From NCBI GenBank assembly GCA_949130495.1, contig OX422210.1, forward strand, positions 501,867,760 through 501,931,759: a stretch of DNA of 64,000 bases. Direction: 5' to 3'. Made by a program: the position numbers and the translations under genes. Source of the DNA: Sambucus nigra. Lineage: Eukaryota > Streptophyta > Magnoliopsida > Dipsacales > Adoxaceae. This document shows positions 1 to 11,159 of this stretch, in pieces (position 1 is the stretch's first letter; the number at the start of each line of letters is the position of its first letter). The notes beneath the pieces were generated by a model. That model had not been told where the DNA came from. It ran no database searches and saw only the letters and a program-made list of their open reading frames with translations.

Positions 1-2384
1 AAGGTTCGGTAAGATTCCACGAACCACAAACAACATCACAAACATTGGAGGTGAACATAGTTCTCGTATCCATGGGTCACGCACATACCTACGTACCCAT
101 AGTCAGCGAACTTATCAACTCCCCGATAAGTCTTTCATAGACCTATGTTCTCGAGCGACAAATCAAAGATCCCATGAATTCATCAGGATATGACTGCCCT
201 CACGCGCAAACCTCCCACCGATAGCAAGTAAGCTAGGTATGTCATACACATAAATCATCAATCAATCAAATAGGTATTATCATACCTATAACATAATATC
301 AATAAGGTAATTATCACTACCCTAAGATATTTCCCATACGTAGAATTATATCTCTTTTAAATTCCACGCATTAAAATATCATAACTTTACTTCATAATTT
401 AATTATCCTCGCATCCTATAACATCTCTCCACTCCCGACGTCGTTAAGGTTCATGCGCGGAGCGTCTCGCAAAGCGAAATCCAGAACAAGGAACCCCTCC
501 AATACACTACTACTTAACTTTGTCGATCGAGGAGGTCCGACAACTTCAACTATTCGATCGGGATAACCTCATACCTTCTTTCAACCAAATGTGTTCTAAA
601 CTCCCATCTCTATCCAGGAGACACACCACTACGCTCTTGTATTACACTCCGTCCTTGCGAAATCAATATTGAGCTTAAACTTAGTCCTTGATGTTCAAAT
701 TGTAACCCTAAGGCTACCCTCACTCAATACACAATATTTAAATAGGTTTTTCCTCAACATATATTCAGTAAGAATTTGCTAATATCCTACTGGTCCATAA
801 CATCATTTCTCCCGAATTACTACGAGTTTAGTTATCCTTTTAATTAAGGTTAAAATCGATAGTTTCAAATCTCTTATAAACACATCTTCTTTCACTTAGG
901 ATTAAACCCTCTTGTAAACTTAAGGATACCCAGGTGTTATATTAAATCACCCCTACTGGTCCTATCTTAAATCCTCATTCATCCCCATTTGGAATTTAAC
1001 AAATGAATCTAGCAACCGAAATTCCATTCAATATAATTTTCATCATTTTAAACACTTGAATCCAAATCAAATTCATTCAAATCTTATCATGGGTTTACTG
1101 ATATTTTATAAGTCCCATAATATCCAAATAATAATCACCAAAGATCCACAAAAGGTTTGGGATAAGAATCAACATTTAAAAAGAAATAACTTTACATATT
1201 CTGGGGAGGTTGATCGATCGAAGGCAGGGGTCGATCGATCGATCGCTCAGGTCCAAGCCTAGTTTTTTGCATTTTCTGCAGCTACGGGTTTCACCATTTT
1301 TACTCATTCAAACCTTCATATTAACCTCCAAAATGAGTTATAATTATTTCTACATGATATATCAACATATATGAACAATTTCCAATACTCTAAACATCCT
1401 AGAATCATCAAGGGATTGGATTAAAAGCATGTTTCTCTCCTTATTTCCAGAAAATCATTAACATAATAACTTCAAGAACACTTCAACGGTTGTTCAGATT
1501 TTTCTTCAACATATTCATGATCATTTCGTGGATTAATATCATCCTACAATATAAGTTTACTTCCTATATTATTACAGTTTCTATAAATCCATATAACAAC
1601 TCCATTATGTCTTCCAAACAAGAAAATCATCTATTTTCATAATTATTCTAACATGGACAATATACAAACTTAAGTTGCAATTATCAAAAACTTGCCTTTA
1701 CTGAAGGTCTGATCCTTTGGTGTAGTATATCTCAGTTGGTTGTCCCTTCTCCGGTCAAACTCCGGTGGTGGTTGGTGGTGGCGAACCTTGGTTCTTGTTC
1801 TTCTCCTTCCCAAGTAGGCTTTTCCCTTCCCAAGCACTCTTTCACTCTCTCTAGGAAGATGACTTCTCTATTTTGTGTAGAGGAGATGAATAACCCACAT
1901 ACACTTAATCTACCAATACTTATAATAGGCCAAAATCCGAAATCACTATTCATCCCTCCTAGAAAAATGACCAAAATGCCCTTTCGGGTTGTCTATTCAT
2001 TTCCAAATGACCCGAGACTCAAAATTAACATCCAAATAGACTTTTCTGACTATTTTGAACCTTCCGAACGCAACGACGCAGTCGAAATGACTATAAGGTC
2101 GATAGAAAATAAATTTCCTTTTTAATTTAATAAACTAGTCCCGACACGTCCCATACCGCATCTGACTAAAAATATAAATTACCGAATTTATATCATACAG
2201 TCATATCAATGACATCACATTCATATATTACCTAAATATCTTTAAGTAATATTCAGAATCATCCATTTTAATATCCACCGTCCGGATAAAACTCGAATGA
2301 ATTAATTAATAATTAAATCCAATTAATCCATTAATTTAAAATATAACCCATTTTAAAAGTCATTTAAAATTACGGGGTATTACA
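1..2384 (-). mobile_element. Tekay-like LTR, minus orientation, cut by window edge
   Basis: Read on the minus strand this starts at 2384 with TGTAATACCCCGTA, the same start as the LTRs at 20980, 50998 and 57808. It shares with them, in the same order, the segment near GACATACCTAG, the wording around the Tekay LTR promoter side, and a cluster of GATCGATC palindromes (1211-1245). The other LTR end lies outside the window, so about 0.4-0.5 kb may be missing. The next bases on the plus strand (2385 onward) are Tat pol, so this LTR, or the element it belongs to, inserted into the pol of Tat-1. There is no coding capacity; short open frames here are not genes. Whether it is a solo LTR or the end of a full element cannot be seen. 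Confidence 0.85.
1211..1245. repeat. GATCGATC palindrome cluster in LTR
   Basis: Overlapping GATCGATC units occur twice, separated by a short AAGGCAGGGG spacer. The same type of cluster lies at the matching place in the solo LTR at 52122-52205 and 54124-54174. All units are self-complementary with TCGA at the centre. Confidence 0.8.
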
Positions 2385-2702
2385 AAAGAGTTGTAGAGGC
2401 GTCTAGAGAGAAGAAGAGGAAAGCAATCACCACCACCAGGAGACAGTGCAGAAAGTCATTACTGAGGAAGGAAAAGTGGTGTATCGATTATAATGATGTG
2501 AGCACGCTACTGAGGTAGCCGATGACGAGGTTAACCCGATATATGAATGATTTCTGGTTAATCAACGGGGATAATGCATTGTGGTAGAAAATTCCAATAT
2601 ACATGAATTTATAGAGGAAGTCATCGAAGAACCAGAATACATGATGGATTGACTAAAGCCACAAGCACGAGGGCTAGAGCAGCTGAACCTAACAAAAGAA
2701 GG

Positions 2703-3530
2703 GGAGGACCAAGGCCCATCTTCATTTCGAAGGATCTTGGCAAAAAGAAATGAGGGGCTTTGGTGGAATTGATTCAGGAGTTTATAGACGTCTTCGCATG
2801 GAAGTACACAGAAATGAAGGGACTGAACGAAGAAGTGAGTTACCACAAGTTGAACGTGATACCTTCAGCCATCCTAGTAAAACAGGCAACGACGACGTAT
2901 AAGCCTGAGCTTGATGTGAAGATCAAGGAAGAGGTTTAACGCTTACTAACAACAGGGTTCATCAAGCCGATACAACACCCAATCTGGCTGTCAAGTATTA
3001 TCCCAGTAGGAAAGAAGGACAAAAACCAAATAAGGATCTACGTGGACTTTAGAGATTTAAACAGAGATTGCCCCAAAGATGAGTTCCCTCTACCCTCCAT
3101 CGATAGCCTAATAGATGCAACGGCAGGCCATGAGATGTATAACTTCATGGATGGGTACGTAGGGTACAACCAGATTAAGATGGACCCCTCGGATGCAGAA
3201 AAGACAGCATTCAGAACCCCGTTGGGTAACTTCATGTACAGGGTGATGCCGTTTGGGCTCAAGAATGCTGGGGCGACTTACCAGAGAACAATGATGGCTA
3301 TTTTCCATGACTTCTCTCACAAGTTTTTGGAATTCTATGTGGATAATTTGGTCATCAAGTCGAGGAAGGAGGAGTTCCATCCGAGCGATTTGAGGAAGGT
3401 GTTTTCTCATTGTTGGAAGTCTAAAGTAAAGATGAATCCGCTAAAGTGCATTTTTGGGATGACAAGCGGGAAATTCCTAGTGTTTGTGGTTGATTGATAA
3501 GGGGTAAAGATGGACCAAGAAAAATAGCGG
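2703..3530 (+). pseudogene. Tat-1 pol: reverse transcriptase (broken)
   Basis: One reading frame runs from 2703 through the RT. Seen are the protease-RT linker with FIDVFAWKYTEM, the fingers motif GFIKPIQHP, then VDFRDLNRDCPKDEFPLP, DATAGHE, GYNQIKMDP, VMPFGLKNAGATYQR and the catalytic box as YVDN at about 3337-3348. Tat RTs usually have YVDD, so the last catalytic aspartate is replaced by asparagine, which should abolish polymerisation. In-frame stops occur near 2751, 2937, 3495-3500 and 3525. The frame itself is unbroken, so decay is by substitution rather than by indels. The product would convert element RNA to cDNA in a cytoplasmic particle. It is not functional. Confidence 0.88.
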
Positions 3531-4631
3531 GCGATATTGGAAATGCCATGTCCAAAAATGGCGAAGGAGTTGAAGAGTTTCCTCGGTAAAGTCTCCTACC
3601 TTAGGATATTTGTGACTGGCTTAGCCGAAATAACACATCCATTGATGCAGCTACTGTGAAGGAACATGAAGTTCAAATGGGAGTCAATTCACCAGGAGTC
3701 TCTGGACGGACTAAAGAAGCTTCTCATTTTAGCACAGACCATGGTTCCACCAAAGGCAAGAATACCGTTGCAACTGTATCTCACATCCACCATGAGGTCC
3801 GTGGGAGCTTTACTGGCGCAAGAGATTGAGGGGCAAGAATGGCCAATTTATTATCTCAGCAGGATCATCCATGGGACAGAAGCCAGATATAGTAGACTAG
3901 AAAGGCATTGTTTAGCCTTAGTATTTGTAGCGCAAAAACTTAGACATTATATGCTGTCTTTTACAATTAATATTGTAAGGAGATGTGATCCCATTAAATA
4001 TTTGCTTTCAAGAACTATATTGATTGGTAGGGCGGCTAGATGGTTCCTTATCCTCTCTGAATATGACTTAAAGTGTGTGGTTCCTAGCACAATCAGAAGT
4101 CAAGCGTACACTGATCTATTGGCTATTTTCCCTTCAGGAACATTCAAGCCTCCCAAATTGAGCATTCTAGGAGACGACTTACGGGCCAATCACCTAGATG
4201 CAATGGACGAAGAATGGACAATGAAGTTCGATGGGTTATTGGTAGAAAAGAAAGGAGGAGCAAGGGTTATCCTTTCGAAGGGAATGGAGGAGATTTTCCT
4301 TTATTATAAGTTAGATTTCCCCTGCTCTAACAATGAGGTAGAATATGAAGCATTGGTATTGGGATTGCTAGAGGCTCTTCGAATAGGAATCCGTTCACTT
4401 TGCATCAAAGGGGATTCAAACTTAGTGGTTCAGCAAGTGAATGGAGAATACGCATTGAAACACAAGAGCCTGGCACCATACAGAACGATCATTCAGAGGC
4501 TCCTTAGCCAGCTCCATCGGACCAAGATCAAGAGGCAGCCTAAAACTATGAACCATCACCCAGACGCCTATGCCACCATTGCCCAGAAGATGATCATGAG
4601 GAGCGATACAACTACTATCGTGATTCAATGA
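3531..4631 (+). pseudogene. Tat-1 pol: RT-linked RNase H plus archaeal-type RNase H
   Basis: The open stretch 3666-4631 holds the end of RT (PKMAKELKSFLGKVSYL just upstream), a weak first RNase H with IYYLSRIIHGTEARYSRLE, and a second, better kept RNase H. In the second one the acidic residues are visible: aspartate in MKFDG, glutamate in NNEVEYEAL, aspartate in KGDSNLVVQQVNG, and aspartate in HPDAYATIA. Two RNase H domains in this order are a known mark of the Tat lineage. The first domain has lost its usual leading aspartate motif, consistent with its known decay after capture of the second. A TGA stop lies just before 3666 and another ends the frame at 4629-4631. It continues in the same frame as the RT. 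Confidence 0.85.
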
Positions 4632-6190
4632 AGAACAGTTCCTTTGATGGTATAGTCAATTCTACCGATATAAGAGGATGTGGACTGGAGGGGAGATATT
4701 AAGAGGCAATTGGATTATGAGGAGGGAATGATGGGGCTCAGAGAATTGGCCCAGTACTTTACAAACCAGGGAAATCTTCAAAGAGAAGGATATTTCTGGC
4801 CTGGCATGAAGCAGGATGCAGCCGAGTTACAATGAAAGTGCGATAAATGTCTGTTATTCTTCCAGACGGCAGAATGTCAGTTCATGGAGACTCAACCTGA
4901 TTGGAGATAGCCCTATATTGACTTCATTAAAAATGGAGTTGTCCCAACGGAGAAAATTGATGTGATGGGGCTTCGGCGAAGATCCCCGAGATTTTACGTC
5001 CAAGAGGGGCAGCTTTATAGAAGGGGGTACTTCAATAGGCCATTACGTTGCATCACGAAGGAAGAGACGGCGGACGTTCTCAAACAGGCGCAGGATCCAG
5101 CTCATATAGGAGGGGCCAAGTTGTATGACCAGTTGATGACTTTGGGGTACTATTGGCCAACGATGGAGAAAGATTATGCCGAGTTTGTCCAAAAGTGCAA
5201 GGCTTGCTAGCTTCATGGAAATATGATCCATGCCCCGTTAGCGGACTTACACTCCCTAGCAATGCCTTATCCTTTTCACACATGGGCGTTCGACCTGGTA
5301 GGGGCAATACACCCTTCTTCTAGGGGGAGGATATGGATTATAGTAGCAACGGAGTGTTTCACAAAGTGGGCCGAAGCGATATGACTAAGAAGGGAAACAT
5401 CAATAGCAGTGAGCAACTTCATCAGGGAATACATCATTTGCCATTTCGGGATCCCAAAGGTTATCCTTTCAGATAATGGAACCCCTTTTGTCAATTCAGA
5501 GGTAACGATGCTCACAGACAAGTACTCCATTATCCATCACACTTCGACGGTGGCATACGCAAAGGGGAATGGTCAAGCCAAAGCGACTAACAAGACTTTG
5601 GTCAATATCTTAGCCAAAACGATGGAAGATTTACCAGGATCGTGGGATGAAAAAATACCAACCGTTTTATGGGCCTATCGAATAACTTCGACGGTGGCAT
5701 ACGCAAAGGGGAATGGTCAAGCCGAAGCGACTAACAAGACTTTGGTCAATATCTTAGCCAAAACGATGGAAGATTTACCAGGATCGTGGGATGACAAAAT
5801 ACCAACCGTTTTATGGGCCTATCGGATAACTAAGAGGAAGCCTACAGGGTATAGGCCGTTCTCTCTTATTTAGGGGGCTAAGGCAATTCTTTCGTTAGAG
5901 TTAGAAGTTCCCTCGGCTCGATATTCTTTGTGAAGCAGCATGCTCCCTTAGAATAGACACGTACAGTTGGAAGCGTTGGACAAACACAAGGATAATGCGA
6001 TGCAACACTTTCAAATGTATACGAGGAAACTCTCCAGGGCATATGATAACTTGGTGAGACCAAGGAAATTCGTGGAGGGAGATCTCGTATTAAAGGCAGC
6101 AGTTAAACATATTAGGGGGCTCCCTCTACCTAAGTTTGCAGCGAATTGGCAATTACGTTTGGGGCCACCGATGTATTTAACTGTTATGAA
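4632..6190 (+). pseudogene. Tat-1 pol: integrase (broken, with internal duplication)
   Basis: The integrase stays in the RT frame but has several stops. Seen are the pre-integrase part (RRRSPRFYVQEGQLYRRG), the zinc-binding HHCC region (HIGG near 5104, GYYWPTMEKDYAEFVQKC, CKAC ending at 5207), the first catalytic aspartate in WAFDLVG (about 5290), the second in ILSDNGTPF (about 5470), and the glutamate region GQAEATNKTL. A 144-bp in-frame duplication doubles the glutamate region (separate entry). The C-terminal part shows VRPRKFVEGDLVLK (about 6055-6100). A stray second copy of a zinc-binding tail (GYFWPGMKQDAAEL, near 4790) lies upstream of the normal one, which suggests a small rearrangement or conversion. 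It would insert element cDNA in the nucleus if intact; it is not intact. Confidence 0.85.
5541..5828 (+). repeat. 144-bp tandem duplication inside integrase
   Basis: Two near-identical 144-bp units (5541-5684 and 5685-5828) follow each other in frame and add 48 residues. Each encodes STVAYAKGNGQ, then the catalytic-glutamate motif, then TVLWAYRIT. The first copy reads GQAKATNK (glutamate changed to lysine) and the second GQAEATNK. Confidence 0.95.
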
Positions 6191-6523
6191 TATACGAGTT
6201 CATTTTTTGTTTTATGCACGTTCTCTTTATTTTAATTCAAGTAGAGATGAAAGAACTAGAGAACATATTTAACAATCTATGTAAACAGTTGTAACACAAA
6301 GAAATGGCATGGTAATAAATATCTTCTTCCATTCATAAACTTTGGGGCATTACAAAATTGGGAGCTATCGCCCAAGAATTACATGAGAAGGAAAAATACA
6401 TATACAAAAAACTCATTGACCCAGGAGGAACCACAAATATGGGGAGGAGAAAAAATCTCCAGGAAGGCTCGAAGAAGCTTCTAAGCAAGACCTTTGGGCA
6501 TTAACAGAAACTTCCAACCTGGT
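6191..6523. other. Tat-1 spacer between pol and antisense gene
   Basis: AT-rich spacer between the 3' end of pol (plus strand) and the 3' end of the antisense gene (minus strand). No domain is seen. It is where transcripts from the two strands would converge. Confidence 0.5.
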
Positions 6524-7161
6524 TTATGCTTGCGTACGTTCGATAAGAAGTTTTTCTCGCTTTAGCTTTGCCAAACGCAGAGCTTCTTCGAGGTCCTCCA
6601 CCTCCTTGTCAATGGATCCCAGGAGAGGTACTAGCTCGGCTAGCTTAGCTTCCTCGGCCCTCTGATCCTCCTGATGTTTTTTCAAGAGCTCCCTTTGGCT
6701 GTCCAACCGCTGGATCTTCAAGTGTGTGATGAGCCAGTCAATATAGAACCCGTCACCACCCAACTCCCTCAGATAACCCAGGAATTGGTTGAGGAGGGGT
6801 CAGGTCACGTTCACAGTAGGAGTGGTGGCAATTTCAGCAATAACGGTAGCCATGCCTTGGAGCCTATGACTCATAACTGCGATGTTCGAACGAAAGCAAT
6901 CCACTATAAAGGTCTCAGGATGATGGCTCACAAGTTGCTCAATGGCCAAACGGTGGTTGGTAGGGGGAGAACATTAGAGAACCATCAGGTAAAAGGAGGG
7001 AGGATCCAAGTCGGGCAGAGGAAGCTCGCACCCAGATTCGCTCTCCGCGGTAGCACCTGTCGTGGAACCTTGATAATCATGGATGGATCCTTCGGAGGAG
7101 ACAGGTTCACGAGGTGGCAAGGCAACGTGCAAAGGAATTAGTGGAGAATCCTCCTGAGCGG
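6524..7161 (-). pseudogene. Tat-1 antisense gene, C-terminal coiled-coil exon(s)
   Basis: On the minus strand 6763-6524 encodes an 79-residue acidic and basic helix-rich tail ending at a stop, with heptad-like stretches (QRELLKKHQEDQRAEEAKL, LEEALRLAKLKREKLL). Upstream on the same strand, 7161-6985 is open and begins right after a good 3' splice signal (TTTTTAG before GCCGCTCAGG). The two parts are in different frames, so another intron or a frameshift lies between them. Antisense genes downstream of pol are known in Tat-lineage elements; their products are uncharacterised. I infer that this is the C-terminus of the gene whose N-terminal part lies at 10695-9434. Confidence 0.6.
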
Positions 7162-7732
7162 CCTAAAAATAGTTAGAGGAAACAAGGAGTTAAAAAAAAA
7201 TCTTAACAAGTGTTTTCGTTGTTAGGTCACCGTTATAGGTGGAGTTTGTGAAAAAAATCTTAGAAAGTGATTGCGTTGTTAAGTCACCGTTATAGGTGGA
7301 GCTTACAAAAAAAATCTTAACAAGTGTTTTCGTTGTTAAGTCACCATTGTAGGTGGAGTTTGTGAAAAAATCTTAACAAGTGTTTACGTTATTAAGTCAC
7401 CATTATAGGCGGAGTTTGTGAAAAAATCTTAACAAGTGCTTGCGTTGTTAAGTCACCGTTATAGGTGGAGCTTAGAAAAAGATCTTAACAAGTGTTTTCG
7501 TTGTTAAGTCACTGTTATAGGTGGAGTTTGTGGAAAAATCTTAACAAGTGTTTGCGTTGTTAAGTCACCGTTATAGGTGGAGTTTGTGAAAAAATCTTAA
7601 CAAGTGTTTGCGTTGTTAAGTCACCGTTATAGGTGGAGTTTAAAAAAAATCTTAACAAGCGTTTTCATTGTTAAGTCACCTATGCAGGTGGAGTTTAAAA
7701 AGCTAAGAGAGACAGAGAAATTAGAGAAGTAC
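7162..7732 (-). other. Putative intron of Tat-1 antisense gene, holding the 56-bp array
   Basis: On the minus strand the exon ends with GCAGCAGAG at 7733 followed by GTACTT, and the other side shows CTAAC, a T-rich run and TTTTTAG before 7161. Joining codon 7733 to 7161 keeps the reading frame (phase 0): both sides are open. The intron would be 571 bp and contains the whole 56-bp tandem array. This is inference from splice signals and frame; no transcript evidence exists here. Confidence 0.5.
7193..7697. repeat. 56-bp tandem array, about 9 units, hairpin-forming
   Basis: Units begin with TCTTAACAAG at 7201, 7258, 7315, 7371, 7427, 7483, 7539, 7595 and 7650, so the period is 55-57 bp. Each unit contains two inverted repeats: CTTAACAA with TTGTTAAG nine bases apart, and CACC with GGTG around GTTATA. 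Both pairs are largely kept between copies. Tandem arrays near the 3' side of Tat/Ogre elements are known and can seed satellites. Confidence 0.95.
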
Positions 7733-9298
7733 CTCAGCAGCAGCAGGAGCGAGATGGGTAGTTACCACTGGGGCCATAATACTAGAAATAGTGGGAGGCG
7801 GGCTCGTTACCTCAGCAGCTTCAACGGAGCCTCCGGCTGTAGAAGCCTCAAAAGTAGGCACACCTCCCTCGCCAGCATATGGTACTATGGCCAGCACGGG
7901 CGCATCATTAGAAGGAGACGTTGGAACTTCGAGAGATTCCCCAACGAGATCAACCGCACCAACCTGGGCCTGGGAGGGGAAAAGGCCACTAAGGGCAAAG
8001 GGTGGAGAGAGACTTGGAGAAAGTTTCCAATGAAAACTCAAGTGTCAGACACAAGAAGTGAATAAGAAAGATAAGAGACATAAATGCACATGGCTTACCC
8101 CCGTTATGGCACTGAAGAGAGGAACTGCAGTAATGGGTATTGATAATGCAGGAGGAAGGAGAATGTTGGCTATCAGCGACACCACTTCCCCCTAATATAT
8201 CCCAACATGTTAGAGTTGATAAATAAACCAATGGGAAAAATAAAAGATGGGAGTCTTGGAACGGAATCTACCTGTGGGGAACTCTCTTCGAACCAGAACA
8301 AGGGGCAAAGAGACCTTCCTCTCCGAGGGAAACTCAGAGGAAGTTGAAATAGTTACCTTGGGCTGGTTAGCCATCTCAACAGAACCCATGGAGGTGGTTC
8401 TGGCCTGATGGGAAGAGGAACGGCGCGAATAGGTAAGGCTTATTAATGGAGAGCATGGAAGGGCGGCAGTGGCTGGAGGAGTACCATAACGTCCCCCCAC
8501 GAAATGACTCACTGGAGGACTGGGGGGATTGGGAGGACTGATCCTCACTTCTTTAACTCCCTGCTCCAAAGATATCAGGCAATAAGTAAAAGAACTATGT
8601 CAAGAAATAATGAGAAATAAAGAATGCACATATACCTCAGATCTCGAGGGAGAACGAGAGAGTATGACCACCAGTGAACTTGGCGAGGGGGCAGTAACCG
8701 AAGGAACTGGGGAGGAGGGCTCCTCATATGTCTGTTTCTTCTGGGGCTTAGTACCCAACATTTTCTTCCTAGAGCTCGTTATGCCACCAACTTCAGGTAC
8801 CTTCGACCTTCTTCTCTTTTTTACTGGGGGCTCACTAGGATCAACCACGATTATGGGGAACGTACTAGGAGGAGGAATGGGGACTTCTCGCCATTAGAAT
8901 TCAGCATTTATTCGAGCAACTTCGGCCTCCACCTGCCTTCTCAGCTCTTTAGCCAGTTCCAGAGACATGGGAGGGGGAACGGAGGCAATTGGGAATGCCT
9001 CTAATGGAGTTTCCATTTAACCTCGGGCCTTGGGATTCTTAAACTTTGATTTTTTGGCTTTCTTAGCAGGTGGCTGAGAAGGCCCTTCTCCCGTGGTAGC
9101 TTCGACCGTGGGGATAAATGGTTTGGGGATCGCAGTGGACTTTGGTTTGGGCGTGGCAACAGGGATCATGGGGCAGTATGGAGGAAGCTCCGTGGGCGGT
9201 TCTTTGGGGGTCTGGCTTAGAGAGAACTCAACCCTGAGAACGGAATTTCCCTTCAGGCCCAGCTCTAGGGCAGAAAATGAAAGAACTGGGGGATACAC
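7733..9298 (-). pseudogene. Tat-1 antisense gene, disordered basic middle region
   Basis: Minus-strand open pieces at 9298-9017, 8848-8600, 8569-8272 and 8041-7733 have similar low-complexity composition rich in proline, serine and lysine, unlike random frames. Two pieces carry nuclear-localisation-like basic runs: PPAKKAKKSKFKNPKARG (ends at 9017) and PPVKKRRRSKVP (near 8825). Candidate splice donors lie after CCCACAG at 8272 and after ATAACGGG near 8094 (GTAAGC), so the pieces are probably exons. I infer one spliced protein with a disordered, nuclear-directed tail behind the plant-mobile-domain part. Frames are not all reconcilable, so the copy is probably broken. Confidence 0.5.
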
Positions 9299-9433
9299 GA
9301 GATCACCCTTGATGAATTCAACAATTTGGGCCAGTTACCTCGGCCAATTCTTTGTGGCAAACAGAGGGGTCACGTCCCATTGCCTAGTGATGCTAGGGAT
9401 GGTGACTCGCCCAGCCAATATCGAACTCACTCC

Positions 9434-10695
9434 TCACGTAGCCATCGAGGAAAATAGAGAGCATGCCTCTCCAAAAGATACCTTAGGGTTAGATAGCTGA
9501 AACACCGGATGAGGAGCCCCTTGATCAAAGCCAAATTGACGGCTGCATCGATTGGGATTGTAATGTTTGCTGGAATATCCCCACTCGGTGTATAAGGGCA
9601 AGTATCCTGATGAAAACAGAAGCACAACGACCAATGAAGGGTCTTCGTTAATGAGGTCTACAGTGACTGGCTGTACCACTCTTGCCCCATGCTTGAAAAA
9701 ATCACAAGTATGAAGAAAAATATCTTCTTCATAAGGCCTCATTACAAACCTTGAAAAATCATCAACAAAGGCGGTCAGCTCCTTTCGGCTCTGCCTCTTA
9801 TGGTAAATAAATGATCGAGGGGGCAGTATTATTTCCCCTAAGGAAGTCGGTTAGTCTTGGCGGCTACGGCCGAGAAGCGCACATAAAGGAAACCTATAAG
9901 GAGAACGCAGTTGGAAAAATTAGCTGGGTTGTAATGACCCAAAGATCGCTCCATATCAAAAAGGACCCTGTTAAGCCATGTGTAGAGGGACCCCAAGGCG
10001 ATTGCGGCCACAGGGAGCTTGATACCTCGGGCCAATCAGAGAGATAGGTTGATAAGGTCCCTTTGGGTTTGGTCGTTGGGCTTTCCCGTTAAAAAGAAGC
10101 GAGAAAGAATGACAAGGATATAGGCAGGAAGCTCTAGTGATGTACCTTGTCCAGGGGCAACCTCAGAGGAACTCCCTTCAGAAGGATCCTTGAAGAAGTA
10201 GTTGATTAGGGGAGTGAACGTGGCTTTGTTTGAAATACCGATGCCCCTTCAGCATATACGGTCCATCTCCAAATGGTCAGCCGTTTCTTAGGCATCCATA
10301 GCTTCATCGGAATAGGGCTCATGACTTGTTGCCTCAAGGCCTGGAAGCTCGTTCACGTCTTCCAACGTTATTATAAACTCTCCCCATGTAGCGATGAACG
10401 TGTGAGTAGTAACATTCCAACGAGATACCAGAACGGGAAGAGCAGCAATGTTCTTGGAGAGGGTGAACTCACCAAACCACTTGGCTCGATGTAGCCCAAT
10501 CTTAGCGAGATTATTAGCATGGGAACTCTGCATATGAGAATTCCAAGCAACAAAATGAGCAGAAGAACCTCCAGGACTTTCAAAATCGATGTGGGACCAT
10601 GGGAAGTCCCCTCGTTCAAGACGAAACCTGAGAGTCCCCTCGGGAGCAAGAAAGCCCCATTCATCAGAATCCTCATCTTCATCACCAAGCATCAT
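9434..10695 (-). pseudogene. Tat-1 antisense gene, plant mobile domain-like N-terminal part
   Basis: The minus-strand frame 10695-10288 starts with MMLGDEDEDSDEW and leads to WNVTTHTFIATWGEFIITL followed by EDVNELPGL, which matches the well-known plant mobile domain (PMD, aminotransferase-like) signature of W-F-x-F-x-x-x-E-x-T-(I/L)-T-L-E-D-V-x-x-L-x-G-L in form. After a broken stretch (10287-9743, with stops) the frame 9742-9434 continues with MRPYEEDIFLHTCDFFKHG and LPLYTEWGYSSKHYNPNR, also typical of PMD proteins. PMD proteins include the host silencing factors MAIN and MAIL1, and PMDs are known to be carried by transposable elements. The gene runs opposite to pol. It is not intact. Confidence 0.7.
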
Positions 10696-11108
10696 GGCAT
10701 CATACTTGGCGTTAAAAACGCAACTCTTGAAAAATCCATCAAAGTCATCACCTTAGCCAAAAATGGGGGACCGGCGGTAGAAACGCAATTCTTGACGCGC
10801 AACGGTCAATGAGGCAGCAAAGGGGGTGGTGACAACGGAGGCGGCAAGAGGAGCACTAGTGGTCGGAGTGGTAGGGTTTCTTGAAGAGGCCAATATAGAC
10901 AACAGAAGTATGAAAATGTCTAATAAAAGAAGAGTGGGAAATGAATAGGGAGGTGCACAATCGCAGGTGGTGGTGCAAAGGATGAGAGGAGGAGGAGACT
11001 GAGTAAAGAAGAAGGCAATAATGGAGGTCGCACAGAGTTCGCACAGAGTTTCTCTCTCTAAAGGAGGTGGGAAGCTTGAAGAAGATAAAGAAGATGAGGA
11101 TATGGAAG
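10696..11108 (-). other. Leader region of Tat-1 antisense gene
   Basis: Pyrimidine-rich on the minus strand, with no domain. It ends at the CACTA insertion. It would be the 5' untranslated part of the antisense gene; before the CACTA insertion it was continuous with 13678 onward. Confidence 0.4.
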
Positions 11109-11159
11109 CACTACACCAAAATGGCCAAATTGTCACCTTTCAGCTGATCACCCTTGTCA

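Noticed and set aside
1736..2125. 129-codon plus-strand frame as a gene
   Set aside because: It lies antisense inside an LTR of the Tekay-like family; related LTR copies show no matching frame and no domain is seen.
7193..7697. CRISPR-like array
   Set aside because: The whole 56-bp unit is repeated without unique spacers, there are no cas genes, and the setting is a plant retrotransposon.
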